From Roseovarius mucosus DSM 17069 (GTDB lineage: Bacteria; Pseudomonadota; Alphaproteobacteria; Rhodobacterales; Rhodobacteraceae), in the NCBI RefSeq assembly GCF_000768555.3, contig NZ_KN293983.1, forward strand, positions 28,532-92,531: a stretch of 64,000 bases of DNA, given 5' to 3'. Shown piece after piece: positions 1 to 7,757 of the stretch. A program made the position numbers and the translations under genes. Positions within the stretch are counted from its first letter, which is position 1; the number at the start of each line of letters is the position of its first letter. The notes beneath the pieces are model-generated. The model saw nothing but the letters and a program-made list of their open reading frames with translations, had not been told where the DNA came from and did no database searches.

Positions 1-1
1 G

Positions 2-661
2 ACCGCGCCGCATCAGCCCAAGTTTGAAGAGCTGGGATGGTTCCGGTTCACGCCCGCGCGCATCGGCGATCACGACGGGATTCCCGTGGTGGTGTCGCGC
101 ACCGGTTATACGGGCGAGTTGGGCTATGAGATTTTCTGTCACCCCAAACATGCGGTCGAAGTCTTTGATGCGGTCTGGGCGGCGGGCAAGGATCATGGGC
201 TGACGCCCATGGGCCTTGAGGCACTGGATATGGTGCGGATCGAGGCGGGGCTGATCTTTGCGGGCTATGATTTCAGCGATCAGACCGATCCGTTTGAGGC
301 GGGCATCGGGTTTACCGTGCCGTTGAAGTCGAAGCCGGATGATTTCATCGGGCGAGAGGCGCTCATCCGGCGCAAGGAGCATCCGGCGCGGGTATTGGTC
401 GGCCTCGACATCGACAGCAACGTGGCGGTGGGCCATGGCGACTGTGTCCATATCGGGCGCGCGCAGATCGGTGAGGTGACATCCTCGATGCGCTCGCCGC
501 TCTTGGGCAAGAATATCGCGCTGGCGCGGGTCGATGTGGCGCATCATGCGGTGGGCACAGCCGTTGAGATCGGCAAGCTCGATGGCCAGCAAAAACGCTT
601 GCCCGCGACGATCGTGCCCTTTGCCCATTACGATCCGCAAAAGACGCGCCCGCGCTCTTGA
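2..661 (+). CDS. GcvT-family aminomethyltransferase, C-terminal part (5' end outside window)
   Basis: This is the C-terminal 219 residues of a glycine-cleavage T-protein-like enzyme; the frame is open from base 2 and stops at TGA 659-661. The signature SRTGYTGELGYEIF and the following LGLEALDM-like segment match the folate-binding GcvT fold, and the C-terminal beta-barrel region (GREALIRRKEHPARVLVGL) is present. Family members transfer one-carbon units from amines or sulfonium compounds to tetrahydrofolate. Its position beside a methylated-amine cluster suggests a demethylase role, but the substrate cannot be read from the fragment. It resembles dmmD (7758-8903) around the RTGYTG motif and is therefore a paralogue. 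Confidence 0.85.
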   Translation, partial: TAPHQPKFEELGWFRFTPARIGDHDGIPVVVSRTGYTGELGYEIFCHPKHAVEVFDAVWAAGKDHGLTPMGLEALDMVRIEAGLIFAGYDFSDQTDPFEAGIGFTVPLKSKPDDFIGREALIRRKEHPARVLVGLDIDSNVAVGHGDCVHIGRAQIGEVTSSMRSPLLGKNIALARVDVAHHAVGTAVEIGKLDGQQKRLPATIVPFAHYDPQKTRPRS

Positions 662-706
662 CTTGCGTCAAGGCGAGGGGCTCGTCCGGCTGAAAGACTG
701 GCGGGT

Positions 707-1147
707 ATGAGCACGGCACTTGAAGATATGGGCGGCGAAGAACGGCTGCGGGACCTGGTTCGGACGTTCTACGACCGGATGGAAGGGGACCCCGCGGTCT
801 ATCCGCTGCACCGGCTGCATTTTCGCGGTCATGGGCTGGAGCATACGCGCCAGACGCAGTTTGAATTCCTGTCCGGGTTTCTGGGCGGGCGCGCCTATTA
901 TCGCGAGCGGTTCGGGCATATGGACCTGCGCGAGATCCATGCGCATGTGCCCATCCGGCAGGCGGATGTGACCATGTGGCTCGAGACATTCGACGCGGCC
1001 CTGCGCGCCGAGGGGATGGAGGGGCCGGTGGTGGATCGGTTTCGCGCGGTGTTGAACCGGGCGGCGCATATGCTGATCAACGAGGTGCCGGATTGGCGCG
1101 TCGAGGCGGACCGGACGGGGCAGGGGTGCCCGGTGTCGGGGGGCTGA
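707..1147 (+). CDS. Group II truncated haemoglobin
   Basis: The 146-residue protein has the short two-on-two globin pattern. An N-terminal helix (GEERLRDLVRTFYDRM) leads to a YPLHRLHF segment, then YRERFGHMDLREIHAHVPI, where HAHVPI carries the probable proximal histidine. MWLETF supplies the conserved TrpG8 of group II globins. Such proteins bind O2 or NO and often act in detoxification or redox sensing. It starts 46 bases after the GcvT-like gene and may be co-transcribed with it. The last 15 residues (after NEVPDW) are a variable tail. A PGAP-style name would be group II truncated haemoglobin or globin. Confidence 0.87.
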   Translation: MSTALEDMGGEERLRDLVRTFYDRMEGDPAVYPLHRLHFRGHGLEHTRQTQFEFLSGFLGGRAYYRERFGHMDLREIHAHVPIRQADVTMWLETFDAALRAEGMEGPVVDRFRAVLNRAAHMLINEVPDWRVEADRTGQGCPVSGG

Positions 1148-1370
1148 GGGCGCTGCGCGGTCGCTGGGCCGGGGACTAGCGAAGCAACGGTGCCGTATGG
1201 CAATTTATGCCAGCAACGTCTGTCTAACCTCATAGCCTAGCAATCCCTCTCGAAATCGCTAGGCCGCGGGACGGCCCAGCGATCCGCGCGGCGGCGCTTC
1301 GCGCCTTGTTCCGCGCGGGAACAGACTATACGTGTACACCCCAATTGTGTAGTTCGCGCGCATGCAACTC
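1148..1370. other. Noncoding spacer with two inverted repeats
   Basis: No credible gene is seen between the globin and the gmaS terminator. Two structures stand out. One is CCTAGC/GCTAGG at 1236-1241 and 1258-1263. The other is a GC-rich stem with CCGCGCGG arms near 1284-1291 and 1311-1318 enclosing a smaller GGCGC-TTC-GCGCC hairpin. Neither is followed by a clear T-run on either strand. The spacer separates two convergent units. Confidence 0.5.
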
Positions 1371-1403
1371 AAACGAAAAGCCCGCGCGATCTCTCGCACG
1401 GGC
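1371..1403 (-). terminator. Rho-independent terminator of the mgs-gmaS unit
   Basis: The minus strand carries a 10-bp stem (GCCCGTGCGA / TCGCGCGGGC, one G-U pair) with a 4-base loop, followed by a short T-rich run. It lies 23 bases after the gmaS stop codon. Confidence 0.75.
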
Positions 1404-1426
1404 CTGTTGTCCAATGTAACGCGCCC

Positions 1427-2755
1427 TCAGATGTCGAGCGTGTTGTCGCGTTCCCATTTGGTGAAATGGCTGACAAAGGAATTCCATTCCTGCCGTTTCA
1501 GCTTGAGATAGGCGGCAGAGAAATCATCGCCCATCGTGGCCTTGAGTTCCTTGTCCTTGTCGTATTCGCGCAGCGCGTCGAGCATGTTGAGCGGCAGCTT
1601 GGGCGCGCCGCGCACCTTGTGGCCCTCGGCATACATGTCGATGTCGTGACGCTTGCCCGGATCGGCCTTGGAGCGGATGCCCGAGAGACCCGCAGCGATG
1701 ATCACGGCCTGCAGGAGATAGGGGTTGACCGCGCCATCGGGCAGGCGCAGCTCGAACCGGCCGGGGCCGGGGACGCGCACCATATGGGTGCGGTTGTTGC
1801 CGGTCCATGTCACCGAATTGGGCGCCCATGTGGCCCCCGAGATGGTGCGGGGCGCGTTGATGCGCTTGTAGCTGTTGACGGTCGGGTTGGTGATGGCTGC
1901 AAGCGCGCTTGCATGCTTCATGATGCCGCCCAAGAAATGCTTGCCGCGCTCAGACAGGCCAACTTCGCCGGTCTGACCCTCGCCCTTGCCGGCAAAGACG
2001 TTGGTCTTGGCCTTGGCACCGGGGCCATCCCAGACCGAAATATGCGCGTGACAGCCGTTGCCGGTCAGGCCTTCGATCGGTTTGGGCATGAAGGTGGCGC
2101 GGAATCCGTGCTTTTCCGCGACCGATTTGGTCATGAACTTGAAGAAGGAATGTTTGTCTGCGGTGGCCAGCGCGTCGTCATATTCCCAGTTCATTTCGAA
2201 CTGGCCATTCGCATCCTCGTGGTCATTCTGATAGGGCTTCCAGCCCAGTTCCAGCATATAGTCGCAAATCTCTCGCACGACATCATAGCGGCGCATCACG
2301 GCCTGCTGGTCATAGCAGGGCTTGCCGCTGGTGTCATGGGGATCGCTGATCTGATCGCCCTCGGGGGTCAGCAGGAAGAACTCGGCCTCGATGCCGGTCT
2401 TGACATGCATCCCTTCGGCGGCGGCCTCGCCGATCAGGCGGCGCAGCACGTTGCGCGGGGCCTGAGCCAGATCCTGGCCATCCATGACGCAATTGGCGGC
2501 GACCCAAGCGACATCGCGCTGCCAAGGCAGCTGGATCACCGAGGCGGGATCGGGCACCGCCAGCATGTCGGGATGCGCGGGCGTGAGGTCCAGCCAGGTG
2601 GCAAAGCCCGCGAAACCGGCGCCGTCCTCTTGCATGTCGGCAATCGCCTCTGCCGGCACCAGCTTGGCGCGCTGTCCACCGAACAGGTCGGTGTAGGAAA
2701 TCATGAAGTATTTTACGCCCTTGTCCTTGGCAAATTTCGCCAGATCACTGGTCAT
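1427..2755 (-). CDS. gmaS: Gamma-glutamylmethylamide synthetase, glutamine synthetase family (GmaS)
   Basis: GmaS ligates methylamine to glutamate with ATP, the entry step of the N-methylglutamate pathway. The 442-residue protein has glutamine synthetase catalytic elements: GIEAEFFL (121-128), NGQFEMNW (183-190) and GNGCHAHIS (232-240), with further glutamate- and ATP-binding residues in the region around NRTHMVRVPGPGRFELR. It is the last gene after mgsA, mgsB and mgsC, 74 bases downstream of mgsC. A housekeeping GlnA is possible from sequence alone, but the length, the GS III-like divergence and the mgs neighbours favour GmaS. The ATG at 2755 is preceded by GGGACC, a weak ribosome-binding site. 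A strong terminator follows. Confidence 0.88.
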   Translation of the reverse strand: MTSDLAKFAKDKGVKYFMISYTDLFGGQRAKLVPAEAIADMQEDGAGFAGFATWLDLTPAHPDMLAVPDPASVIQLPWQRDVAWVAANCVMDGQDLAQAPRNVLRRLIGEAAAEGMHVKTGIEAEFFLLTPEGDQISDPHDTSGKPCYDQQAVMRRYDVVREICDYMLELGWKPYQNDHEDANGQFEMNWEYDDALATADKHSFFKFMTKSVAEKHGFRATFMPKPIEGLTGNGCHAHISVWDGPGAKAKTNVFAGKGEGQTGEVGLSERGKHFLGGIMKHASALAAITNPTVNSYKRINAPRTISGATWAPNSVTWTGNNRTHMVRVPGPGRFELRLPDGAVNPYLLQAVIIAAGLSGIRSKADPGKRHDIDMYAEGHKVRGAPKLPLNMLDALREYDKDKELKATMGDDFSAAYLKLKRQEWNSFVSHFTKWERDNTLDI

Positions 2756-2829
2756 TTTTTCGGTCCCTGTTGTTCATGTGTTATCGGATAGTGGAGGGCG
2801 TGGCCCAAGAGGCCACGCCGGATCGGGGA

Positions 2830-4173
2830 TCAGAAGCTGGTGCCGGGTTTGCCGGGCCACCAATCGGTTCCGGCAAGCGGCACCTTGGCCATTGCGGCGG
2901 CCTCCATCGTCACGGCGCAGAGATCCTCTGGTTCGAGATTGTGCAGGTGGCTCTTGCCGCAGGCGCGCGCGATGGTCTGCGCTTCGAGTGTCATCACCTT
3001 GAGGTAGTTGTTGAGGCGACGCCCCCCTTCGATGGGGTCAAACCGCTTCATCAGCTCGGGGTCCTGGGTGGTGATGCCCGCGGGGTCCTTGCCCTCGTGC
3101 CAGTCGTCATAGGCGCCCGCGGTGGTGCCAAGCTTGTTATACTCGGATTCCCACTTGGGATCGTTATCGCCAAGGGCGATCAGGGCCGCCGTACCGATGG
3201 CCACAGCATCCGCGCCAAGCGCCATGCATTTGGCCACGTCCGCCCCGGTGCGGATGCCGCCCGAGACAATGAGTTGCACTTCGCGGTGCATGCCGAGATC
3301 CTGGAGCGCGCGCACTGCTTCGCGGATACAGGCGAGGATGGGTTGGCCCACGTGTTCGATGAACACGTCCTGTGTCGCGGCCGTGCCGCCCTGCATCCCG
3401 TCGAGCACGACCACATCGGCCCCGGCCTTGACGGCCAGCGTGGTGTCGAAATAGGGGCGTGCGCCGCCGACCTTGATATAGATCGGAACCCGCCAGCCGG
3501 TGATCTCGCGCAGTTCCAGCAGCTTGATTTCCAGATCGTCGGGGCCGGTCCAGTCGGGGTGACGGCAGGCCGAACGCTGGTCGATGCCCTTGGGCAGGTT
3601 GCGCATCTGCGCCACGCGGTCCGAGATTTTCTGACCCAGAAGCATACCGCCGCCGCCGGGCTTGGCCCCTTGGCCGACGACCACTTCGATCGCATCGGCG
3701 CGGCGCAGGTCATCAGGATTCATGCCATAGCGCGAGGGCAGGTATTGATAGACCAGTTTCTTGGAATGGCCGCGTTCCTCGGGGGTCATGCCGCCGTCAC
3801 CGGTCGTGGTCGAGGTGCCCGCCAGCGTGGCACCGCGCCCCAGAGCCTCTTTGGCGGGGCCAGAGAGCGCGCCAAAGCTCATGCCCGCGATGGTGATCGG
3901 GATGTCGAGCTGGATCGGGTTCTTGGCAAACCGGGTGCCCAGCGTCACCGAGGTGTCGCAGCGCTCGCGGTAGCCTTCGAGCGGGTAGCGCGAGATCGAC
4001 GCGCCCAGAAACAGCAGGTCGTCGAAATGCGGCACCTTGCGTTTGGCCCCGCCGCCGCGAATGTCATAGATGCCGGTGGCCGCTGCGCGGCGAATTTCCG
4101 CGTTGATCGACTGTGTAAATGTCGCCGACTGGATCGGCTGTGTGCGCGGAGCGCCGTGGGTCTCGTCTTTCAT
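2830..4173 (-). CDS. mgsC: N-methylglutamate synthase subunit C, FMN-binding glutamate synthase-like
   Basis: The 447-residue protein corresponds to the FMN/synthase domain of glutamate synthase. Visible elements are SFGALSGPAKEALGRGA, the GQGAKPGGGG glycine-rich segment, a TIM-barrel strand with IKVGGARPYFDTTLAVKAGAD, and SGGIRTGADVAKCMALGADAVAIGTA, the flavin phosphate site. MgsC carries the catalytic centre that makes N-methylglutamate from gamma-glutamylmethylamide and/or methylamine, 2-oxoglutarate and reductant. It follows mgsB by 11 bases. The alternative label is glutamate synthase large-subunit-like GlxD; the gene set gmaS+mgsABC supports the methylamine role. Confidence 0.87.
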   Translation of the reverse strand: MKDETHGAPRTQPIQSATFTQSINAEIRRAAATGIYDIRGGGAKRKVPHFDDLLFLGASISRYPLEGYRERCDTSVTLGTRFAKNPIQLDIPITIAGMSFGALSGPAKEALGRGATLAGTSTTTGDGGMTPEERGHSKKLVYQYLPSRYGMNPDDLRRADAIEVVVGQGAKPGGGGMLLGQKISDRVAQMRNLPKGIDQRSACRHPDWTGPDDLEIKLLELREITGWRVPIYIKVGGARPYFDTTLAVKAGADVVVLDGMQGGTAATQDVFIEHVGQPILACIREAVRALQDLGMHREVQLIVSGGIRTGADVAKCMALGADAVAIGTAALIALGDNDPKWESEYNKLGTTAGAYDDWHEGKDPAGITTQDPELMKRFDPIEGGRRLNNYLKVMTLEAQTIARACGKSHLHNLEPEDLCAVTMEAAAMAKVPLAGTDWWPGKPGTSF

Positions 4174-4184
4174 GGTCTGAGCCC

Positions 4185-4862
4185 TCAGTATGCGTTGTCA
4201 GGTTTGAAGTTGTAAAGCTGGCGTGCCGAGCCGTAGCGCTTGAACTCTTCGGGCTTTGCGTCGCAGCCGCCACGTTCGAGCAATTCGGCAAGGAGTTCCA
4301 GATGTTCGGGGCGCATTTCCTTTTCGATGCAATCGGCACCGAGGGACTTCACGCTGCCGCGCACGAAAAGCCGCGCCTCGTAGAGGCTGTCACCCAAAGC
4401 GTCGCCAGCATCGCCACAGACAACAAGGTTGCCCGATTGCGCCATGAAGGCAGACATATGGCCGATATTGCCATGCACGATGATGTCGATGCCCTTCATC
4501 GAGATGCCGCAGCGCGACGAGGCGTTGCCCTTGATGATGAGCGTGCCGCCATTGCCGGTGGCCCCGGCGTATTGGCTGGCGTCGCCTTCGACGACCACGG
4601 TGCCGCTCATCATGTTCTCGGCCACGCCCGGACCTGCGGAGCCATGCACATGCACGGTGGCCTGTTTGTTCATGCCCGCGCAGTAATAGCCGGTCGAGCC
4701 CATGACATGCACCTCGATGGGCGCGTCGAGTCCAACGGCGATGGCATGGCTGCCGCGCGGATTGATGATGTCCCAACCGGTTTGGTTGGTCTCATTAGCC
4801 TGTGCCTGAAGGGTGGCATTGAGGCTGCGCAGCCCTTCGGCGGCGAGGTCAAATGTCTGCAT
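4185..4862 (-). CDS. mgsB: N-methylglutamate synthase subunit B, GXGXG domain protein
   Basis: This 225-residue protein is a stand-alone GXGXG domain, the right-handed beta-helix at the C-terminus of glutamate synthase. Repeated glycine turns are seen, such as GSTGYYCAGMN, GSAGPGVAENM, GATGNGGTLIIKG and GNIGHMSAFM. ATG 4862 lies one base after the mgsA stop, so translation is probably coupled, and an upstream extension of the same frame overlaps mgsA and is ignored. In N-methylglutamate synthase this subunit is structural and bridges the amidotransferase and FMN subunits. Confidence 0.86.
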   Translation of the reverse strand: MQTFDLAAEGLRSLNATLQAQANETNQTGWDIINPRGSHAIAVGLDAPIEVHVMGSTGYYCAGMNKQATVHVHGSAGPGVAENMMSGTVVVEGDASQYAGATGNGGTLIIKGNASSRCGISMKGIDIIVHGNIGHMSAFMAQSGNLVVCGDAGDALGDSLYEARLFVRGSVKSLGADCIEKEMRPEHLELLAELLERGGCDAKPEEFKRYGSARQLYNFKPDNAY

Positions 4863-4863
4863 A

Positions 4864-5760
4864 TCAGTGCTTCCAGAAATAGACGGTTGCGGGCTCGGGT
4901 TCCCAGACGCGGGCCTGTTCGATGCCCGGCAGGTTGACGAGGGCGCGGTATTCGCTGCCGAAGGCCACGTATTGATCGGTTTCGGCCATGACGGCGGGTT
5001 TGCAGGCGATGGGATCGCGCACGACGCCAAAGCCATCCTCGGTGCCAACCACGAAGGTGAAGAAACCGTCGAGATCAACAAGCGAGCTTTCGAGCGCCTC
5101 GCCCAGGGTGGCACCTTCGCGCATTTTCCACGTGAGATAGGCGGCGGCCACTTCGGTGTCGTTCTGGGTCTCGATCCGCACGCCCTCGCGCAGCAGTTTG
5201 CGGCGCAGCGAGTTGTGGTTGGAGAGCGAGCCGTTGTGCACGAGACACTGATCGGCACCTGTGTTGAACGGGTGCGCGCCCATGGTGGTCACGGCCGATT
5301 CGGTGGCCATGCGGGTATGTCCGATGCCATGGGTGCCGTGCATCGCCGAGATGTCGAAACGGGCGGCGACGTCCTTGGGCAGGCCCACTTCCTTGTAGAT
5401 CTCGAGGCTCTCGCCTGCGGACATGACGCGCACGCCGGGGGCGATGCTCTCAAGTGCGGCGCGGGTCTCGGTGGCCTTGTCGGCGGGGAAATCCAGCACC
5501 GCATGGGTATCCTTGCGGGTGAGGGTGACGGGCGCGCCGAGCTCGGACGACAGGCGCTCGGCCAGACCGTCGAAATCCTGGGCGGCGTTATCTGACTGGA
5601 TGGTCAGTTTGGCGTGGCCCGCCTGTGGTGCGCCGTAGATGGCGATCCCGGCACTGTCGGGGCCACGGTCGGTCATGGTGATCAGCATATCGGTCAGCAA
5701 GCTGCCAAGCTGGGGTTCAAGTGCTTTGTCTTTCAGGAAAAGTCCGACAATCCCGCACAT
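4864..5760 (-). CDS. mgsA: N-methylglutamate synthase subunit A, class II glutamine amidotransferase
   Basis: The start is set at ATG 5760 because the encoded MCGIVGLF exposes the catalytic Cys2 required of class II (Ntn) amidotransferases; GGAG lies 9 bases upstream. A GTG 15 bases further up would bury the cysteine. The protein has 298 residues with Ntn features RGPDSAGIAIYG, GIGHTRMATESAVTTMGAHPF and HNGSLSNHNSLRRKL. It releases ammonia or methylamine from the amide donor and passes it to MgsC. It is the first gene of the mgsABC-gmaS group and follows the amt unit after a perfect hairpin. Confidence 0.88.
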   Translation of the reverse strand: MCGIVGLFLKDKALEPQLGSLLTDMLITMTDRGPDSAGIAIYGAPQAGHAKLTIQSDNAAQDFDGLAERLSSELGAPVTLTRKDTHAVLDFPADKATETRAALESIAPGVRVMSAGESLEIYKEVGLPKDVAARFDISAMHGTHGIGHTRMATESAVTTMGAHPFNTGADQCLVHNGSLSNHNSLRRKLLREGVRIETQNDTEVAAAYLTWKMREGATLGEALESSLVDLDGFFTFVVGTEDGFGVVRDPIACKPAVMAETDQYVAFGSEYRALVNLPGIEQARVWEPEPATVYFWKH

Positions 5761-5869
5761 TCGCGTTTGCTCCACTTTGGTGATTCTGCCCCGAGGGGCT
5801 GCCTGAGTCCGAGGCTAGCATCGGGCTGAAGGCGCTGCAACTGAAATGAATAAAAGTTTCCTAAGGGTA

Positions 5870-5900
5870 ATTTGCGCGGGTTTGTAAGACCCGCGCAAAT
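5870..5900 (-). terminator. Perfect 12-bp hairpin between the amt unit and mgsA
   Basis: The arms are ATTTGCGCGGGT and ACCCGCGCAAAT with a 7-base loop. The hairpin lies 10 bases after the stop of the 71-aa gene and 110 bases before the mgsA start. There is no immediate T-run, so it may act as a partial terminator or a processing/stability element that sets amt and mgs expression apart. Confidence 0.55.
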
Positions 5901-5910
5901 CACGGCAGGA

Positions 5911-6126
5911 TCAGTAGCGTTCGAGATGCTTGCGCACCTTTTCGGGATCGCCCATCCGGCGCGCCTGTTCCAGATGCTCGCCCTCGCGGACGAACTGGAT
6001 GCGGTGCCACGCGAGCCAGAAGATCACACCGACCACGGTCATGGCCATTTCCCAGCCTTGGAAGGGATAGACGGCGCCGACTTCGGCCAGATCAACGGCC
6101 CAGGATTCGTATCCGATTGTAGACAT
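5911..6126 (-). CDS. 71-residue single-pass membrane protein next to amt
   Basis: The protein has an N-terminal hydrophilic stretch (MSTIGYESWAVDLAEVGAVY), one membrane helix at about residues 25-41 (EMAMTVVGVIFWLAWHR), and a charged C-terminus (EHLEQARRMGDPEKVRKHLERY) that is likely helical. It starts 11 bases after the amt stop codon and is followed by a strong hairpin, so it is co-transcribed with amt. I do not recognise a named family. Its place between the transporter and mgsA suggests a membrane partner of Amt or of methylamine assimilation. This is inference from context only. Confidence 0.8.
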   Translation of the reverse strand: MSTIGYESWAVDLAEVGAVYPFQGWEMAMTVVGVIFWLAWHRIQFVREGEHLEQARRMGDPEKVRKHLERY

Positions 6127-6137
6127 GTGCCTTTTCC

Positions 6138-7511
6138 TTATTCTGCGGGGGTTGTTTTGGCCGAGAGAAAGGCCTTGTCGGCCTCGATGACCTGAACGAT
6201 GGCATCCTCGTAGGCATGGTGTTCTGCGTAATCGAGACCCTGCAATTCCACCTCGACCGGGATGCGCAGCACGCCAGCGGCGGCCTGCATCTTGGCCACG
6301 ATGAAGGCGGGCAGGAAGCCCAGAACGAAGAACATGATCACCGCGCCGAGGGCCTGACCCAGCGGGTTGACAGTGGCGTAGCCTTCAAAGGGTGAGGAGG
6401 GCGCGCCCCAGAGCAGGAAGCCTGCGATGATGAGGCCGACCACACCGGAATAGCCATGCACAGCGACTGCACCCACGGCATCATCCAGCTTGAAGCGGCG
6501 CTCGACCCAGTAGTGGAGTTTGTAGACGATCACGACACCGACCGCGCCGACCAGCATGGCCTGAATCGGATGGTAGAGGTCATTGCCCGCCGAAGCGGTG
6601 ATCACCCCGGCAAGACCGCCGGAGAAGGTCCAGAAGGCATCGCCCTTGGACACGACATAGGCCGCCATGAGACCGCCCGAGAGCGACATCAGGAAGTTGA
6701 AGGTGATGGCCGACAACGAGGTGGGCGCGAGATAGATGTTTGTGGCCGTCCAGGTGGTGCCGGTGATCTGGCCGCCAATGACTTCGGGCGCGATCAGCGG
6801 CACGTTGCAGGCGGCATAAAAGCCCCAGAAGCCGGTATAGATCAGGAAAATCCCGATGGTGAGCATCCAAGGGTTATGCGGCGGGATGTCCCGCGGGGAG
6901 CCGTCAGCAGCGAATTTGCCGATCCGCGGCCCCAGAACCATGATCACGCCGAGCGCATATCCACCCGCGATGGCATGGATCACGCCCGACGCATAGGCGT
7001 CATGGTACCCCAGATATTTGACCATCCAGCCGTCATAGTGCCAGCCCCAGGCGGCGTCGATGATCCACCAGACCGATCCGATCAGCACCGCATGAACCCA
7101 GAGGGCCGAGGAGCGAATCCGCTCGATCACCGAGCCTGAAACGATCGAGGCTGCCGTCCACGAGAAGAGCAGGAACGCCGCCCAGAACACGCCGGTGATG
7201 CGGTCGCCAAGATTGGTGCCCATGGTCGGGGACCACGGCAGGTTGGCATCGCCCAATTCATGATTGAGTCCGCCAAAGAAGGGGAACATTGGGAAGGCCC
7301 AATAGATCCACCAACCGAAGAAGAAGAAGGTCACGGTGACAAGGGGAATCACCATCACGTTTTTCATCAGCGTGTGCATGTGGTTGCGGCGGCGGCTGGC
7401 GCCCACCTCGTACATGCAAAAGCCGACATGGATCAGAAACATGAAGACGACCGTCACCCAATAGTAAAATTCGGTGAATATGGTCGTCAACGCATCAAGG
7501 TTGCCGTTCAT
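6138..7511 (-). CDS. amt: Ammonium/methylammonium transporter, Amt family
   Basis: The 457-residue polytopic protein belongs to the Amt/Mep/Rh channels. It shows about eleven hydrophobic segments and Amt features such as ASGVIHAIAGGYALG, with a conserved His, and GHYDGWMVKYLGYHDAYASG-like text around the pore. The start ATG 7511 (MNGNLDALTTIF) is preceded by AGGGAGAG; the longer frame from 7577 adds a polar tail without a ribosome-binding site. It heads the minus-strand methylamine unit and diverges from dmmD. Import of methylammonium or recapture of released ammonium are both plausible. Confidence 0.88.
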   Translation of the reverse strand: MNGNLDALTTIFTEFYYWVTVVFMFLIHVGFCMYEVGASRRRNHMHTLMKNVMVIPLVTVTFFFFGWWIYWAFPMFPFFGGLNHELGDANLPWSPTMGTNLGDRITGVFWAAFLLFSWTAASIVSGSVIERIRSSALWVHAVLIGSVWWIIDAAWGWHYDGWMVKYLGYHDAYASGVIHAIAGGYALGVIMVLGPRIGKFAADGSPRDIPPHNPWMLTIGIFLIYTGFWGFYAACNVPLIAPEVIGGQITGTTWTATNIYLAPTSLSAITFNFLMSLSGGLMAAYVVSKGDAFWTFSGGLAGVITASAGNDLYHPIQAMLVGAVGVVIVYKLHYWVERRFKLDDAVGAVAVHGYSGVVGLIIAGFLLWGAPSSPFEGYATVNPLGQALGAVIMFFVLGFLPAFIVAKMQAAAGVLRIPVEVELQGLDYAEHHAYEDAIVQVIEADKAFLSAKTTPAE

Positions 7512-7757
7512 CGCACTCTCCCTGTTGTGCTGTGTTGTTTTATTGGTGGTAAAAACTTTTTCTTCTAAGGGGGGCAAAGATTTTCCTGCCTGTCAAGAAA
7601 TTTGAATCGAAACGGTGATCATTTCTGTTGCTGCCCGGATTTCGGGCGGGAGGAATGGCGATATTCCCATCAGGAAAAAAATCTGCATGAAAGTATTGAT
7701 TTTTGCTGCGATCTGCGTCTGAATATCGTCAAACATAACACCGACAGGGAGGCTTAC
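7512..7757. promoter_or_regulatory. Divergent control region between amt and dmmDABC
   Basis: This 246-base region separates the two methylated-amine units and must hold both promoters. It is richer in A+T than the genes around it. It holds an inverted repeat GCCCG-GATTT-CGGGC near 7633-7647 and an A-run near 7675-7681. The ribosome-binding site AGGGAGG at 7746-7752 fixes the dmmD start. No convincing sigma-54 -24/-12 element was seen by eye. Confidence 0.6.

Noticed and set aside
1427..2755. Housekeeping glutamine synthetase (glnA)
   Set aside because: The mgsABC neighbours, length and operon position favour gamma-glutamylmethylamide synthetase.
1466..2791. 441-codon open frame opposite gmaS
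   Set aside because: It is an antisense shadow of gmaS, with low-complexity text typical of GC-rich reverse frames and no domain.
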